Shown: positions 35,801 through 44,717, counted from the stretch's first letter. The stretch is 64,000 bases of DNA from Croceimicrobium sp963974215 (GCA_963974215.1 CAXBBL010000004.1:253046-317045), one strand, 5' to 3'. Numbers and translations are program-made. Notes: generated by a model from the letters alone, not told the origin.

Positions 35801-36289
35801 CTATTTCACGGTAACCTTTATGCTGCTAGACATTTTCGGACCATAAGAACGGTGATATCCGTCAGCGAATTGCATGGTCAGCTTGTACATTCCTGGTAAC
35901 AGATCTAAAGAATCACTTAATTGACCTTTACCATAATGTATGTTTACACTATCCGCTGGAACCGTCCCGCCAGTGGGAATAAAGCCACCATTAATAATAA
36001 TGTGATGGTGTCCTTTACCTTCGTTTACGGCTCCGGCAGGTTCAACCTCCATACCTTCAATACCGAACTCAACTAAAAAGGGACTACTTACCGTGTCGCC
36101 ATCCTGAAGGTTAGTAAAAAGCACTTTAGCACCCTCTGGAACAGCAGGTGGCTGATTCGCATCTGCGTCAGCATCACTGTTTTCTTGGGTTGTTTCGTCT
36201 GTTTTTGCGGAGTCCACCTCATTTTGAGGGCTATTACATGCTGAAAATATCGCTAAGGCAGCGATAATAGAAAGGGATTTTTTAATCAT
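35801..36289 (-). CDS. DUF4399 lipoprotein
   Basis: A 162-residue lipoprotein (IIAALAIFSACNSPQ signal), then an acidic linker, and a DUF4399 domain from about 50: VLFTNLQDGDTVSSPF, EGKGHHHIIING, and LPGMYKLTMQFADGYHRSYGP. The His-rich loop is typical of the family and hints at metal binding, but no function is established. TATCTTTG at 36311-36304 on the minus strand provides a promoter. Confidence 0.85.
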   Translation of the reverse strand: MIKKSLSIIAALAIFSACNSPQNEVDSAKTDETTQENSDADADANQPPAVPEGAKVLFTNLQDGDTVSSPFLVEFGIEGMEVEPAGAVNEGKGHHHIIINGGFIPTGGTVPADSVNIHYGKGQLSDSLDLLPGMYKLTMQFADGYHRSYGPKMSSSIKVTVK

Positions 36290-36637
36290 ATCTGAATTTT
36301 CCTCAAAGATACAGGCATTATTGGAACCTTAAAAAATATAGGCCTTTCTCTTTTATTCTGATTTTCAAACAAAAGTATCAGCATTAGATTTTTAATTCAA
36401 GAAATAGCATTACCTGCTGACCAAGGCTTAATTTTCAATTGGGTCCTAATTATTTGTTGAAAACTAGATTGAAACAGTAAAGTAGAAGAATTTAAATAGT
36501 TGTATTTCAGTTATATATCGTAAAAATCGTTTAAAAAGTGTTATTAATAATTAAATGTTAATATAATTTCAAGAATTGAAAATCAATGTGTTATACTATC
36601 ACTATTTTTGATGAATAACCTCTGTAGCGAAGCAATA
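36290..36637. other. 348-bp AT-rich divergent intergenic region
   Basis: It holds outward promoters: TATCTTTG for the DUF4399 gene at one end and TATTTTTG (36603-36610) for the next gene at the other. The rest is AT-rich without hairpin or plausible ORF. The 16-mer AATAGTTGTATTTCAG (36495-36510) recurs at 43600-43615, ahead of the AraC-like gene. Confidence 0.5.
36304..36311 (-). promoter_or_regulatory. -7 box TATCTTTG for DUF4399 gene
   Basis: An exact TAnnTTTG match on the minus strand 15 nt before the ATG at 36289. Confidence 0.55.
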
Positions 36638-37540
36638 ATGAAGAACTGGATTATCATTTTAGGTTTATTAAGTACAAGTTTAAGCCTCAAATCCCAAGAT
36701 ATTAAGGACTTAGATAAAATCAGCTTAGACTTTAACTGGGATAGTAAATGGTCGATGCGTTATGATTATCAGATACTTTCTCCGCGAGATAGTACCTTAA
36801 TCGGAAAATTAAATAAAGTTTCGGAGTCCTTTTGGCAACAAGAAATTTATGATGTTGAAGGAAATTGGCTTGATACATACCGATTCCTTAAAAATGAAGA
36901 TGGATTGGTTAGTATTAGCAAAGGAGAGTCGATCATCGACGATCGATACTATGCAAATGGGAATTTGCAAAAACGATTAGTAGCTAAAGATGGTAAACCT
37001 TGCTTGGAGTGGTACTTAAGCTATAATGCCAATAATAGCCTTGAGCGTTTCAGTATAAAAGACAGCACAGTCTACAAAGAAATTGTAATTCTATATGATA
37101 CTTTGGCAAGGGTTGAGAAGCTAAAAAACTTCATTAACGGCACACTAATAAGTGAAGAGCATTATGTATATAATTCAAATCACAGTTTAATCCAACGTTA
37201 CTCTCTTACTGCCGAACTTGATAGTATTCATAAAACTGACTTCCTTATCAAGAATGACCTGGAAATTGAAAGGCTTAATTATAACTTCGTTGCCGGGAAA
37301 TGGGCATTGCTAGAATCTAAATCTTTTAACTACCGTCCTAATAATGGTTTAAGCTCTATAGTCACATTACAATATTCGGCACAAGGCAATTGCATTTTTA
37401 GCCAAACCGATAGCTTTGATTCTAAGGGGCTTTTAGTGTCTAGTGAAAAAATAGATCTTATCAGTGGCGACTGGCAATTAATTAAGAGTTATTATCAATC
37501 TGCTGAACAAGGAGGAATTGTGCTCGGTGTGGGGAGATAA
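36638..37540 (+). CDS. exported protein of unknown function
   Basis: About 300 residues. The ATG at 36638 gives MKNWIIILGLLSTSLSLKSQ, a clean signal peptide. Upstream in-frame codons (TTG 36608, ATG 36611) overlap or abut the -7 box TATTTTTG at 36603-36610 and are unlikely starts. The mature part has repeated strand motifs (YRFLKNEDGLVSI, YYANGNLQKRL, YLSYNANNSLERFS, HYVYNSNHSLIQRYS) like YD/RHS-type or MORN-like repeats. I recognise no catalytic motif. Confidence 0.65.
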   Translation: MKNWIIILGLLSTSLSLKSQDIKDLDKISLDFNWDSKWSMRYDYQILSPRDSTLIGKLNKVSESFWQQEIYDVEGNWLDTYRFLKNEDGLVSISKGESIIDDRYYANGNLQKRLVAKDGKPCLEWYLSYNANNSLERFSIKDSTVYKEIVILYDTLARVEKLKNFINGTLISEEHYVYNSNHSLIQRYSLTAELDSIHKTDFLIKNDLEIERLNYNFVAGKWALLESKSFNYRPNNGLSSIVTLQYSAQGNCIFSQTDSFDSKGLLVSSEKIDLISGDWQLIKSYYQSAEQGGIVLGVGR

Positions 37541-37581
37541 TTAACTAACTTGCATGCTCATACCATTAGCAATCAATTATT

Positions 37582-38202
37582 ATGGCCTTAAGCCGCACTA
37601 CCAAACACTTGAGGCTTCTTGTAATTCTGGTCCTAGTTTTAGAGGTTGCAGGGATAGTCTTACATTTTTATCAAATTGACGCATTGGGACTCATTATTAA
37701 AGGCGAGTTCGTTTCTTCAGTGTACATTAATAAAATTTCAGATTGGAGCTATTGGCAATTTGTGGCGCATTTGGCACTTTATTCCTTTGCAGGACTGTTC
37801 TTTTTACGATGGACCTACACATCTCAAATAGGGGCGGTTTTTTCAAAATCAAATACTAGTAAATCGTTGAAGGAGGTTTTAGTACTTTGGTTTATTCCCT
37901 TTTTCAACCTCTTTAGGCCCTTACAACACATTAGGGCCTTTAGCTTGCAACAATTTCAGTCTACCGATATAAAAGCAATTAAGAACTATCGAAGCTTAAT
38001 TACAATTTGGTGGTTTCTTTGGCTGATTTCTGGACCTGTAGGCCGTTATTTAGCGCACCTTTCCTTTCCAAATGAAAGCGTAGTGGCCTCCTATACCTAT
38101 CTTATCTTCTATGTTTTTTTAGAGTTTTTATCGATAATTACCGCAATACTGTTTTTGGTAATATTGGGGCGACAGCTGCACTTTATACGCGGAAATAAGT
38201 GA
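37582..38202 (+). CDS. DUF4328 integral membrane protein
   Basis: A 206-residue protein with four membrane helices, beginning LRLLVILVLVLEVAGIVLHF. The DUF4328 hallmark VLWFIPFFNLFRPLQHIRAF lies in the middle. The function is unknown. It is preceded by the exported protein gene after 41 nt and may share its promoter. Confidence 0.82.
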   Translation: MALSRTTKHLRLLVILVLVLEVAGIVLHFYQIDALGLIIKGEFVSSVYINKISDWSYWQFVAHLALYSFAGLFFLRWTYTSQIGAVFSKSNTSKSLKEVLVLWFIPFFNLFRPLQHIRAFSLQQFQSTDIKAIKNYRSLITIWWFLWLISGPVGRYLAHLSFPNESVVASYTYLIFYVFLEFLSIITAILFLVILGRQLHFIRGNK

Positions 38203-38344
38203 ACCTATTAATCGCCAGCTCACGTTTATACTATTTTTACTAAGTCTGGTCTGATTGTAATATGCAGTAATACAGTGGATTAAGGTCTAATTGATAACTA
38301 ATTGTTAATTTTTATCCTTATGTATTTTGTTCATTAACATCACC

Positions 38345-38352
38345 TACCTTTG
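38345..38352 (+). promoter_or_regulatory. -7 box TACCTTTG and long T-rich leader of RRM gene
   Basis: An exact TAnnTTTG match with TTTG 15 bases upstream (38326-38329). The predicted start is near 38359, giving an ~89-nt leader that ends in long T-tracts just before the ATG at 38448. A long leader is unusual in this window and may carry temperature or RNA-binding autoregulation. Confidence 0.55.
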
Positions 38353-38447
38353 ATAAACATTTTAACCGCATCTGTACTGAGCAATTAGTGCAGAGTTTTT
38401 AAACTGTTTCGTTCTGTTTTTTTTTTTCAATTTTTATTTTTTTTCAA

Positions 38448-38753
38448 ATGAACATTTTTGTTGCAAGGCTGGACTATTCAGTTCAGGAAGATGAGCTGAA
38501 AGACGCCTTCGAAGCTTACGGTGAGGTATCATCCGTAAAAATTATTATGGACCGTGAAACTGGTCGCTCTAAGGGCTTCGGTTTCGTGGAAATGGACAAC
38601 GATGCTGATGGCAACAACGCCATTGAAGCATTAGATGGAGCAAGCATTAAAGGCCGCGAAATCGCAGTTAAAGAAGCTCGTCCACAAGAAGAGCGTCGTT
38701 CGAACTCTCGCGGTGGCGGTGGCTTTGGCGGCGGTGGTCGCGATCGTTACTAG
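38448..38753 (+). CDS. RRM-domain RNA-binding protein
   Basis: A 101-residue protein made of one RNA recognition motif: RNP2 NIFVARL (2-8), RNP1 KGFGFVEM (42-49), and a short glycine/arginine tail (SRGGGGFGGGGRDRY). Such small RRM proteins bind single-stranded RNA and are often cold- or stress-induced in cyanobacteria and Bacteroidota. It has its own promoter with a long leader and a strong terminator. Confidence 0.92.
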   Translation: MNIFVARLDYSVQEDELKDAFEAYGEVSSVKIIMDRETGRSKGFGFVEMDNDADGNNAIEALDGASIKGREIAVKEARPQEERRSNSRGGGGFGGGGRDRY

Positions 38754-38778
38754 ATAACTTTTTCATTAGCTAAAATTT

Positions 38779-38813
38779 TAGTCCTCATCCTTACGGGTGG
38801 GGACTATTTTTTT
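38779..38813 (+). terminator. rho-independent terminator after RRM gene
   Basis: TAGTCCTCATCC and GGGTGGGGACTA form a 12-bp stem (two G-U pairs) with a TTAC loop and seven T residues after it, 26 nt past the stop. Confidence 0.9.
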
Positions 38814-38827
38814 GAGCTAATTTTAGT

Positions 38828-39089
38828 AACCTGAGTTCGGCGTAAAATTAAGCCTCAGACCTCTTATAAATAGTGGGTTTTAAGCCGAAGCACTGAAGCA
38901 ATAGCGGGCTATTGCGAAGGGCTAAGGCGCCAAAAACTCCTTTTTAGAAGAGGTTTACAAGTTTTTTCCAATAAAAGCGAAAATCCTGCATCTAGCTCAT
39001 TTGCTGTAGCCCGCTACAGCTGCACGATCCAGACTAGTCTTTCCTTTTATTGAAAATCTGAGGCTATAATTTTAGGTTGAACTCAGGTT
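38828..39089. repeat. 262-bp MITE-like palindromic element, full copy 1
   Basis: The ends, AACCTGAGTTC and GAACTCAGGTT, belong to ~30-bp imperfect terminal inverted repeats (inner part TAAAATTA...CCTCAG against CTGAGG...TAATTTTA). The left half nests ACCTCTT...AAGAGGT around a CAATAGC-GG-GCTATTG hairpin. The right half nests CAATAAAAG...CTTTTATTG around TGTAGC-CC-GCTACA. The flanks start and end with AGT, a possible 3-bp target duplication. There is no ORF. It matches the copy at 54143-54405 almost throughout. Confidence 0.85.
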
Positions 39090-39140
39090 AGTACACAAAA
39101 CGAGAGAATGAAAACATAATCTGTAGTACAGCTTCAGTTA

Positions 39141-40328
39141 TCAATTTTCCTTCTCCACAAAAGTCTTTTCAGTATGCTCAAATTGCTTTACACTTTGGTT
39201 TTTGCGAATGCGTAAAACCGCCAGCAACATAAAGAAGATTGCCTTGGGAATTTCAATAAACAAAGCCAAGTTCTTCACTATATAGTACCGGCGTGGAATA
39301 CTAATCAGTAAGGCAAAAGCATAAGCGCCCAAAAGGTAATACCAATACTTGGATCCTTGCAACATGAAGCTTAGGACGGCGGCAATTGCTAACACAAAGG
39401 CGAAAAGCAATTTAGGAATCAAGCCCATTTGTAAGGCTTTATCAAAAAAGTCGACATTACCGCTTAGAAGCTTAATAAAACCAGGACCGATATGGCTACG
39501 GAAGGCGTGAATTTGCCCAGCAATCCAGCGCTTACGTTGATTGCTAAAGTTTTTACCACTGGCCACTTTTTCATCGTAAACATAAATATCTTCCAAATAG
39601 GCGATTTTCTCTTCGCGTCCCAATATGTAGAATTCCAAAAGCTTATCTTCAACTGCAGAGTCTTTGTTAATCCCTTCCAGCGCTTCTTTTAAGAAATTAG
39701 ATTCGAATACCATACCGCTGCCAATCAAACTGCAACTAAAGCCTAAATTACGATGCCCCTTACGGAAGATAGAGTTGCTGATTTCCTCGGTGATACCATC
39801 TAAAACCGCCATTTTAGTGTTATCATTTTTGGCGGTACGATGTGTTTGGTAAACTTTAAAATCATCGTTCAAACATTTATTAATTTCCATCAAAGTATCG
39901 GCAGGCATCTTGTTATCGGCATCCATAACAATAAAATAGTCCGGCCAGAAATCGGCCTTAGCATGTTCTACCTGAGCAAGTAAGTTTTTAGACTTGGTTG
40001 AGTGATCAAAGTTCATCACGACCACATCAATATTAGCCGCTCTTAATTTAGCCACTGTTTCTTCCTTCATCTGATCGGAGCCAATAATAACCCGTAATTT
40101 TTCTGCTGGATAATTTAAGGCTAAAGCCTGTTGAGCGGAGTTTAAAATAATAGTATCCTCTTTATAGGCAGGAAAGAGAAGGGTGAAACTCTTTAAATCG
40201 TCAGGGTTAGGATTCTGAGGCCCTTTGTGTTTTCCTAAAGAAGCCAAAGCAAATACAACACTATATGAAGCTTGAGCTCCAAGAAGTACCAAGAAAAAAA
40301 GTTCTATTATGGAAAGGATGTCCGACAT
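39141..40328 (-). CDS. membrane-bound processive-type family 2 glycosyltransferase
   Basis: About 395 residues. An N-terminal helix (SIIELFFLVLLGAQASYSVVF) precedes a GT2 domain with LFPAYKEDTIIL, the metal-binding VMDADNKMP, and QRKRWIAGQ (the QxxRW-type acceptor motif of processive synthases). Two or three C-terminal helices (PKLLFAFVLAIAAVLSFML and following) complete it. It likely extends an exported polysaccharide. I choose the ATG at 40328 over a TTG three codons upstream. The DUF4412-like gene ends to its right at 40360. Confidence 0.85.
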   Translation of the reverse strand: MSDILSIIELFFLVLLGAQASYSVVFALASLGKHKGPQNPNPDDLKSFTLLFPAYKEDTIILNSAQQALALNYPAEKLRVIIGSDQMKEETVAKLRAANIDVVVMNFDHSTKSKNLLAQVEHAKADFWPDYFIVMDADNKMPADTLMEINKCLNDDFKVYQTHRTAKNDNTKMAVLDGITEEISNSIFRKGHRNLGFSCSLIGSGMVFESNFLKEALEGINKDSAVEDKLLEFYILGREEKIAYLEDIYVYDEKVASGKNFSNQRKRWIAGQIHAFRSHIGPGFIKLLSGNVDFFDKALQMGLIPKLLFAFVLAIAAVLSFMLQGSKYWYYLLGAYAFALLISIPRRYYIVKNLALFIEIPKAIFFMLLAVLRIRKNQSVKQFEHTEKTFVEKEN

Positions 40329-40359
40329 TATTTGCAATTCGTGTTATTAGGAAAAAAGC

Positions 40360-41058
40360 CTAAAGGCCATTTTTTAATTGAGATAGCTCGGGCTTTTTCA
40401 GTTCATAGCCTTTCGGAATACCAAAGCCTAGGTATTTGTCATCTATTTCATCTTTCGATACTTCATCGGCTTTAAAGCGCACTTTGATACCGTTAAAATC
40501 ACTATCCATCTGTAAAATTAAGCCATCAATTAAGGGCGATTGAAAGCGATTAAGTGGACTTTCCTTTCCCTTTAATTCAGAGCAGTACCAAACGGTAGTT
40601 TCGGTGCCATCGGATTTAATAATCTTTGCATCCTTACAAGTATAGCCCGCTAATTTCTTAGTACTATTGCCAAATTCAACTTTGTCTTCCACATCCTCAC
40701 TCATTTTTGAGAGGGAAGTATAATCCTTTCCTTCAATCAATTGCGCCGATTTATCTCCTAAAGCGCTAGTAAGAATCAGTGATTTACCTTCGGTATAATC
40801 AGTCACCATAATCATAGAAATCAATAGACTTTTAATCTCAATGCGTGACTTATCGCCCTTAAACATAACTCGGTAGCGCGCGCGTTCCATCATGCCCTTT
40901 AACTGGTCCATTTGCTCAAGACCTTCTATTTCATCTAAATTCACTTTGGTTTCGATGAGCTCAAGTTTGTATTCTACGCTAAGTGAAGACTGTCCGCTTA
41001 AGCTTATTGCAATGAAAATGAGTAGGGTAGATGCTAAATATCGTAAATGGAACTTCAT
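40360..41058 (-). CDS. exported DUF4412/GLPGLI-like protein
   Basis: About 232 residues, with signal peptide MKFHLRYLASTLLIFIAISL to a cleavage near SGQS. The body (VEYKLELIET, ARYRVMFKGDKSRIEI, KLAGYTCKDAKIIKSDGTET, VWYCSELKG) matches the DUF4412/GLPGLI type of periplasmic beta-structured proteins. The ATG at 41058 is chosen since the longer frame adds a non-signal stretch. The function is unknown. Confidence 0.72.
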   Translation of the reverse strand: MKFHLRYLASTLLIFIAISLSGQSSLSVEYKLELIETKVNLDEIEGLEQMDQLKGMMERARYRVMFKGDKSRIEIKSLLISMIMVTDYTEGKSLILTSALGDKSAQLIEGKDYTSLSKMSEDVEDKVEFGNSTKKLAGYTCKDAKIIKSDGTETTVWYCSELKGKESPLNRFQSPLIDGLILQMDSDFNGIKVRFKADEVSKDEIDDKYLGFGIPKGYELKKPELSQLKNGL

Positions 41059-41181
41059 GTTTCTTGGTAAAATTTGGATAAAAATCAAAAACCTAAATTA
41101 AGTTTTATTTGCAAGAAACGAGGCCCAAATAAAATTTAAGCCATCGAAAATTGCTTTCCAGTCAAACTCACGTTCTAAGCT

Positions 41182-41189
41182 TATCTTTG
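41182..41189 (+). promoter_or_regulatory. -7 box TATCTTTG for rmuC
   Basis: An exact TAnnTTTG match 17 nt before the rmuC ATG at 41207, giving a leader of about 10 nt. Confidence 0.55.
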
Positions 41190-41206
41190 AATACTAAATC
41201 GCCTCT

Positions 41207-42523
41207 ATGGAAACTATTGCTTTACTAATATCCACTGCCACCCTTGTATTGCTGCTCATTCTCCTTATTAAATCAGCGAAGAATAATCCAAACGCAACGC
41301 AAGAGAAAATGCGCGTGCTTTTACAGAGTGAATTACGAGAAAATCGCAGTGAATTAAATGAGGCGCTAAGAGATAATCGGCAAGAATTATCGGCTGGACT
41401 AGAGCAACTTAGTGCTAAAATGGACCTTAAGCTCGGGGCGATATCGGAAAGCTTAAATAAGAACGCCAAGGAAAACCGTGAAGAGTTGAAAATCAGCTTA
41501 AAGGAATTTAGTACCAACTTCTCCACTAACGTTAAAGACTTTAATGAACTCCAAAAGCAAAAGTTTGCAGAAATGGGCTTAAAGCAAGATGAGCTGGTAA
41601 AGTCAACCGAGTTGAAACTGGAAAAAATGCGGGAGACGGTAGACGAGAAATTGCATAAAACCTTGGAAGAGCGCCTTGGTCAGTCTTTTAAAATAGTAAG
41701 TGAACGATTAGAGGCCGTGCAAAAGGGTTTAGGCGAAATGCAAAATTTGGCCAATGGCGTGGGCGATTTGAAAAAGGTATTAAGCAACGTAAAAACTCGC
41801 GGAGTTTTAGGCGAAATTCAACTGGGCAATATTTTGGAGCAAATTATGGCCCCAGAACAATATGAAGCCAATGTGAAAACCAAAGCAGGTTCTAATGATC
41901 ACGTAGAGTTTGCCATTAAATTACCAGGGAAAGATGAGACTGGTAAAGAGGTTTATTTACCCATCGATGCTAAATTTCCACAGGAGGATTATGTGCGTTT
42001 GCAAACCGCATATGATGAAGGCGACCTTGTAGCCATTGAGGTTAGTAATAAGGCCTTGGTTCAATCCATTAAGCGCTTCGCTAAAGATATTCGCGACAAG
42101 TATATTGATCCGCCCAATACCACCGATTTTGGCATTATGTTTTTACCCTTGGAAGGGCTTTTTGCTGAAGTAGTACGGCAGCCTGAAGTAGTGGCGCTAT
42201 TACAAAGGGAGTATAAAATTATTGTAACCGGTCCCACAACCTTGGCGGCAATGCTTAATAGTTTACAAATGGGCTTTAAAACCCTTGCCATTCAAAAACG
42301 CAGCGGTGAAGTTTGGCAAATTTTAGGAGCAGTTAAAAAGGAGTTTGGCAAATTTGGCGATGTTTTAGAAAAAGCCCAGAAGAAGATTAATGAGGCCAAT
42401 CATGAGCTCGATACGCTAGTGGGAACACGCACACGCATGATGCTTTCGAAATTAAATAAAGTGCAAGAGCTACCCACTAGTGATGAAAACCCTTTATTAG
42501 ATTCTCTAGAGGAAGATGAATAA
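41207..42523 (+). CDS. rmuC: DNA recombination protein RmuC
   Basis: A 438-residue protein with an N-terminal membrane helix (IALLISTATLVLLLILLI), a long coiled coil (about 40-180) and the RmuC nuclease-like domain (TRGVLGEIQLGNILEQIMAPEQYE; VYLPIDAKFPQEDYVRL; YIDPPNTTDFGIMFLPLEGLFAEV). RmuC limits DNA inversion at short repeats and is thought to be a PD-(D/E)XK-type nuclease; LPIDAKFP carries the Asp and Lys of that motif. It has its own promoter. Confidence 0.93.
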   Translation: METIALLISTATLVLLLILLIKSAKNNPNATQEKMRVLLQSELRENRSELNEALRDNRQELSAGLEQLSAKMDLKLGAISESLNKNAKENREELKISLKEFSTNFSTNVKDFNELQKQKFAEMGLKQDELVKSTELKLEKMRETVDEKLHKTLEERLGQSFKIVSERLEAVQKGLGEMQNLANGVGDLKKVLSNVKTRGVLGEIQLGNILEQIMAPEQYEANVKTKAGSNDHVEFAIKLPGKDETGKEVYLPIDAKFPQEDYVRLQTAYDEGDLVAIEVSNKALVQSIKRFAKDIRDKYIDPPNTTDFGIMFLPLEGLFAEVVRQPEVVALLQREYKIIVTGPTTLAAMLNSLQMGFKTLAIQKRSGEVWQILGAVKKEFGKFGDVLEKAQKKINEANHELDTLVGTRTRMMLSKLNKVQELPTSDENPLLDSLEEDE

Positions 42524-42614
42524 TGCTATTCAAGTCCTTCTAAAACAATTACTTAAGAAAGTGTAAATTTTTGTAAAACAGTTTTAATCGCTCCAAGCGA
42601 CCTCCAATTTGGGC

Positions 42615-42622
42615 TAAATTTG
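42615..42622 (+). promoter_or_regulatory. -7 box TAAATTTG for winged-helix gene
   Basis: An exact TAnnTTTG match ending exactly 7 bases before the ATG at 42629, so transcription would begin on the start codon. It excludes the TTG at 42620, which lies within the box. Confidence 0.6.
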
Positions 42623-42628
42623 TCAACT

Positions 42629-43540
42629 ATGCTTAAAGTGTTTTTGTACGGACTTCTTTTACTGGGATTTCATCTCGGGCTCAACGCGCAACGATTAAGA
42701 GATTCTGCGCGGGACGCGGTAGCCATGCGAATGATTGCCCATCAACTTATGCTATGGCAGGGTGATAGTAGTCAAGCTATTCCGCCGGTTATTGCCCTTG
42801 ATGATACTCAGTATCGCGTTAACTTCAGTACGGATCTTCAATTTACTCCAAAAGCCTTGGTTGATCTTATGGATCAGATGATGCGCGACTATGATATTGC
42901 TGAGCAATACCGCGTACAGGTTAGGACCTGCTTAGGCGATACTATCGTGTATAGCTTTCAAGTGGGAGGTATCGAAACCGGCGATATCGTGCCCTGTTTA
43001 GGCCGAGAACAAAAAAAGGCTTGTTATTATTTACAAGTAAGGATCCTTGATTCTTATCAGGTTTTTGCGGCCGACAAGGACCAAAAAGAGACTTTCCATT
43101 TACAGGAAGCCGACCTTAACTCCAAGCGGCTTTACCTATTCGCATTCATTGTAATTGTAATAGCGACTTTTTGGTATTTCATGCTCAAGAAGAATAAAAA
43201 GCCCGAAAAAAAAGTTTTGGCAGAAACTACAGATTCAGAAATCACCTGGCTAGGATCTACTCAGTTTAGTGAGCAGAGATTAAGTATTTCCTTTAAAAAT
43301 GTTAAGACCGATCTCAGTGCGAAGGAATCCGATTTACTGGCATTTTTAGCGCAACATCTCAATCAAAGGGTGGAAAAAGAGCGTATTTTGGAGGCTGTTT
43401 GGGGCGATGATGGCGATTATGTAGGGCGCACCCTCGATGTTTTTATCTCCAAATTAAGAAAGAAGCTCGCACTGGATACGAGCATTCGCATAGTAAATAT
43501 TCGCGGTATTGGCTATCAACTGCAAGTGGTTGAGGACTAA
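42629..43540 (+). CDS. membrane-anchored winged-helix regulator (ToxR-like layout)
   Basis: About 303 residues. A signal-anchor (MLKVFLYGLLLLGFHLGLNAQ), a periplasmic domain of ~140 residues with cysteines that could pair, a membrane helix (LYLFAFIVIVIATFWYFML), then a cytoplasmic OmpR-type winged helix (LSAKESDLLAFLAQHLNQ; KERILEAVWGD; LDVFISKLRKKL; IVNIRGIGYQL). The order periplasmic sensor-TM-DNA binding reverses ToxR topology but serves the same one-step signalling idea. Target genes are unknown. Confidence 0.82.
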   Translation: MLKVFLYGLLLLGFHLGLNAQRLRDSARDAVAMRMIAHQLMLWQGDSSQAIPPVIALDDTQYRVNFSTDLQFTPKALVDLMDQMMRDYDIAEQYRVQVRTCLGDTIVYSFQVGGIETGDIVPCLGREQKKACYYLQVRILDSYQVFAADKDQKETFHLQEADLNSKRLYLFAFIVIVIATFWYFMLKKNKKPEKKVLAETTDSEITWLGSTQFSEQRLSISFKNVKTDLSAKESDLLAFLAQHLNQRVEKERILEAVWGDDGDYVGRTLDVFISKLRKKLALDTSIRIVNIRGIGYQLQVVED

Positions 43541-43722
43541 AGCTATCTGTTTTTTTTCTTGCGGTAGATGAATACGAAGATCACATTTTACAAATCTGGA
43601 ATAGTTGTATTTCAGATATTAGGTCGGGCTAGTAATAAATTGAAGCTTTAGCCTTTATTTAGTAAAATAAGACTATCTTAATAGGAGCCTTGAAGGCTTT
43701 TATGCGCATAATAAATTCCGTC

Positions 43723-43746
43723 AAAAACAAAACGAGTCTTGTTTTT
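43723..43746. terminator. A/T-stem terminator-like hairpin
   Basis: AAAAACAA (43723-43730) and TTGTTTTT (43739-43746) form an 8-bp stem with an 8-base loop. It lies 180 nt past the winged-helix gene and before the AraC gene; the GC content is low, so its strength is doubtful. Confidence 0.4.
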
Positions 43747-43799
43747 AACGCCCATATTTACCTACTATTAAGGGCTCCAAAACCTCAATTAGGCTATAA

Positions 43800-44360
43800 A
43801 TGATTCTCTACATTAAGTACATGGTAAGCTTGCGCTGCAAGATGATGGTGAAGGATGAGCTTAAAAAGCTTGGCCTGCATTACGTTATTGTCAATTTAGG
43901 AATGATCGAAATCTTGGAGGATATCAACCCTATTCAAAGGGCTTTACTAAAAAAGAACCTAGGCAAGTCAGGCTTAGTGTTGTTAGATGATAAACGTAGT
44001 ATCCTGATAGAAAAAATTAAGAGTGCTATCATTGAGATGATTCACCACAAGGAAAGCTTACCTAAGGTTAATTTTTCAGAATATTTAAGTAACAAGCTGG
44101 GGTACGATTATACTTACCTGGCAAATACTTTTTCAGAAGTTAAAGGGATAACCATCAGCCATTACATTATCATTAATAAAATAGAGCGCATCAAAGAACT
44201 ACTTTTGTATGACGAGCACAGCCTTACCGAAATATCATATATGCTGCAGTATAGCAGTGTAGCGCATCTTTCCAATCAATTTAAAAAAATAACCGGCCTA
44301 AGTCCTAGCTATTATCGCAGCTTAAAAGCTAAACGAGAGGGCAATCTTGAAGATCTCTAA
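43800..44360 (+). CDS. AraC-family helix-turn-helix regulator
   Basis: 186 residues. The C-terminal ~100 form the double helix-turn-helix of AraC: FSEYLSNKLGYDYTYLANTF, GITISHYIIINKIERIKELL, SLTEISYMLQYSSVAHLSNQF and KKITGLSPSYYRSL. The short N-terminal part (LGLHYVIVNLGMIEILEDI) lacks a cupin and resembles small Bacteroidota AraC proteins. No ligand site is evident. A degenerate repeat half follows. Confidence 0.85.
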   Translation: MILYIKYMVSLRCKMMVKDELKKLGLHYVIVNLGMIEILEDINPIQRALLKKNLGKSGLVLLDDKRSILIEKIKSAIIEMIHHKESLPKVNFSEYLSNKLGYDYTYLANTFSEVKGITISHYIIINKIERIKELLLYDEHSLTEISYMLQYSSVAHLSNQFKKITGLSPSYYRSLKAKREGNLEDL

Positions 44361-44407
44361 ATCTTCAAACCCGAATTTGGCTTAAATTATTATTTAAGGT
44401 TTCATCA

Positions 44408-44560
44408 TTATTGGAAAAACTAAAACACCTCTTCTAAAAAGCGTTTCTCTGCACCTAAGTCCTTCGCAGTAGCCCCACAATTATTTCAGCAATTCAGTTT
44501 AAAACCCACTTTTTATAAAAAGCCTGAGGCCTATTTTTCAATAGTACTGCGGTTTCAAAC
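44408..44560 (-). repeat. degenerate left half of the MITE-like repeat, inverted
   Basis: This is the reverse complement of the left half of the 262-bp element: ATTGGAAAAACT, CCTCTTCTAAAAAGC, TTTAAAACCCACT, and CCTGAGGCCTA all occur in the expected order, with many substitutions. It sits between the AraC and porin genes. The right half appears alone at 46228-46352. Confidence 0.7.
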
Positions 44561-44717
44561 CATAAAAGTTTTCGGATCAACTTTTTATTCTTTATAAAGG
44601 TTTGAAATACATAAGACTAAGCTCGTTTTGTGTAAGTGTTAATGGTTCAATGATTATCATATTTGTAAAATGCTCTTTATCTTAATGGAAAGGGAATTTT
44701 TACTTAAACAATTAATC

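Noticed and set aside
36495..36510. 16-mer AATAGTTGTATTTCAG shared with 43600-43615
   Set aside because: A match of this length is expected by chance about once in an AT-rich 64-kb window, and no palindrome or promoter links the two sites.
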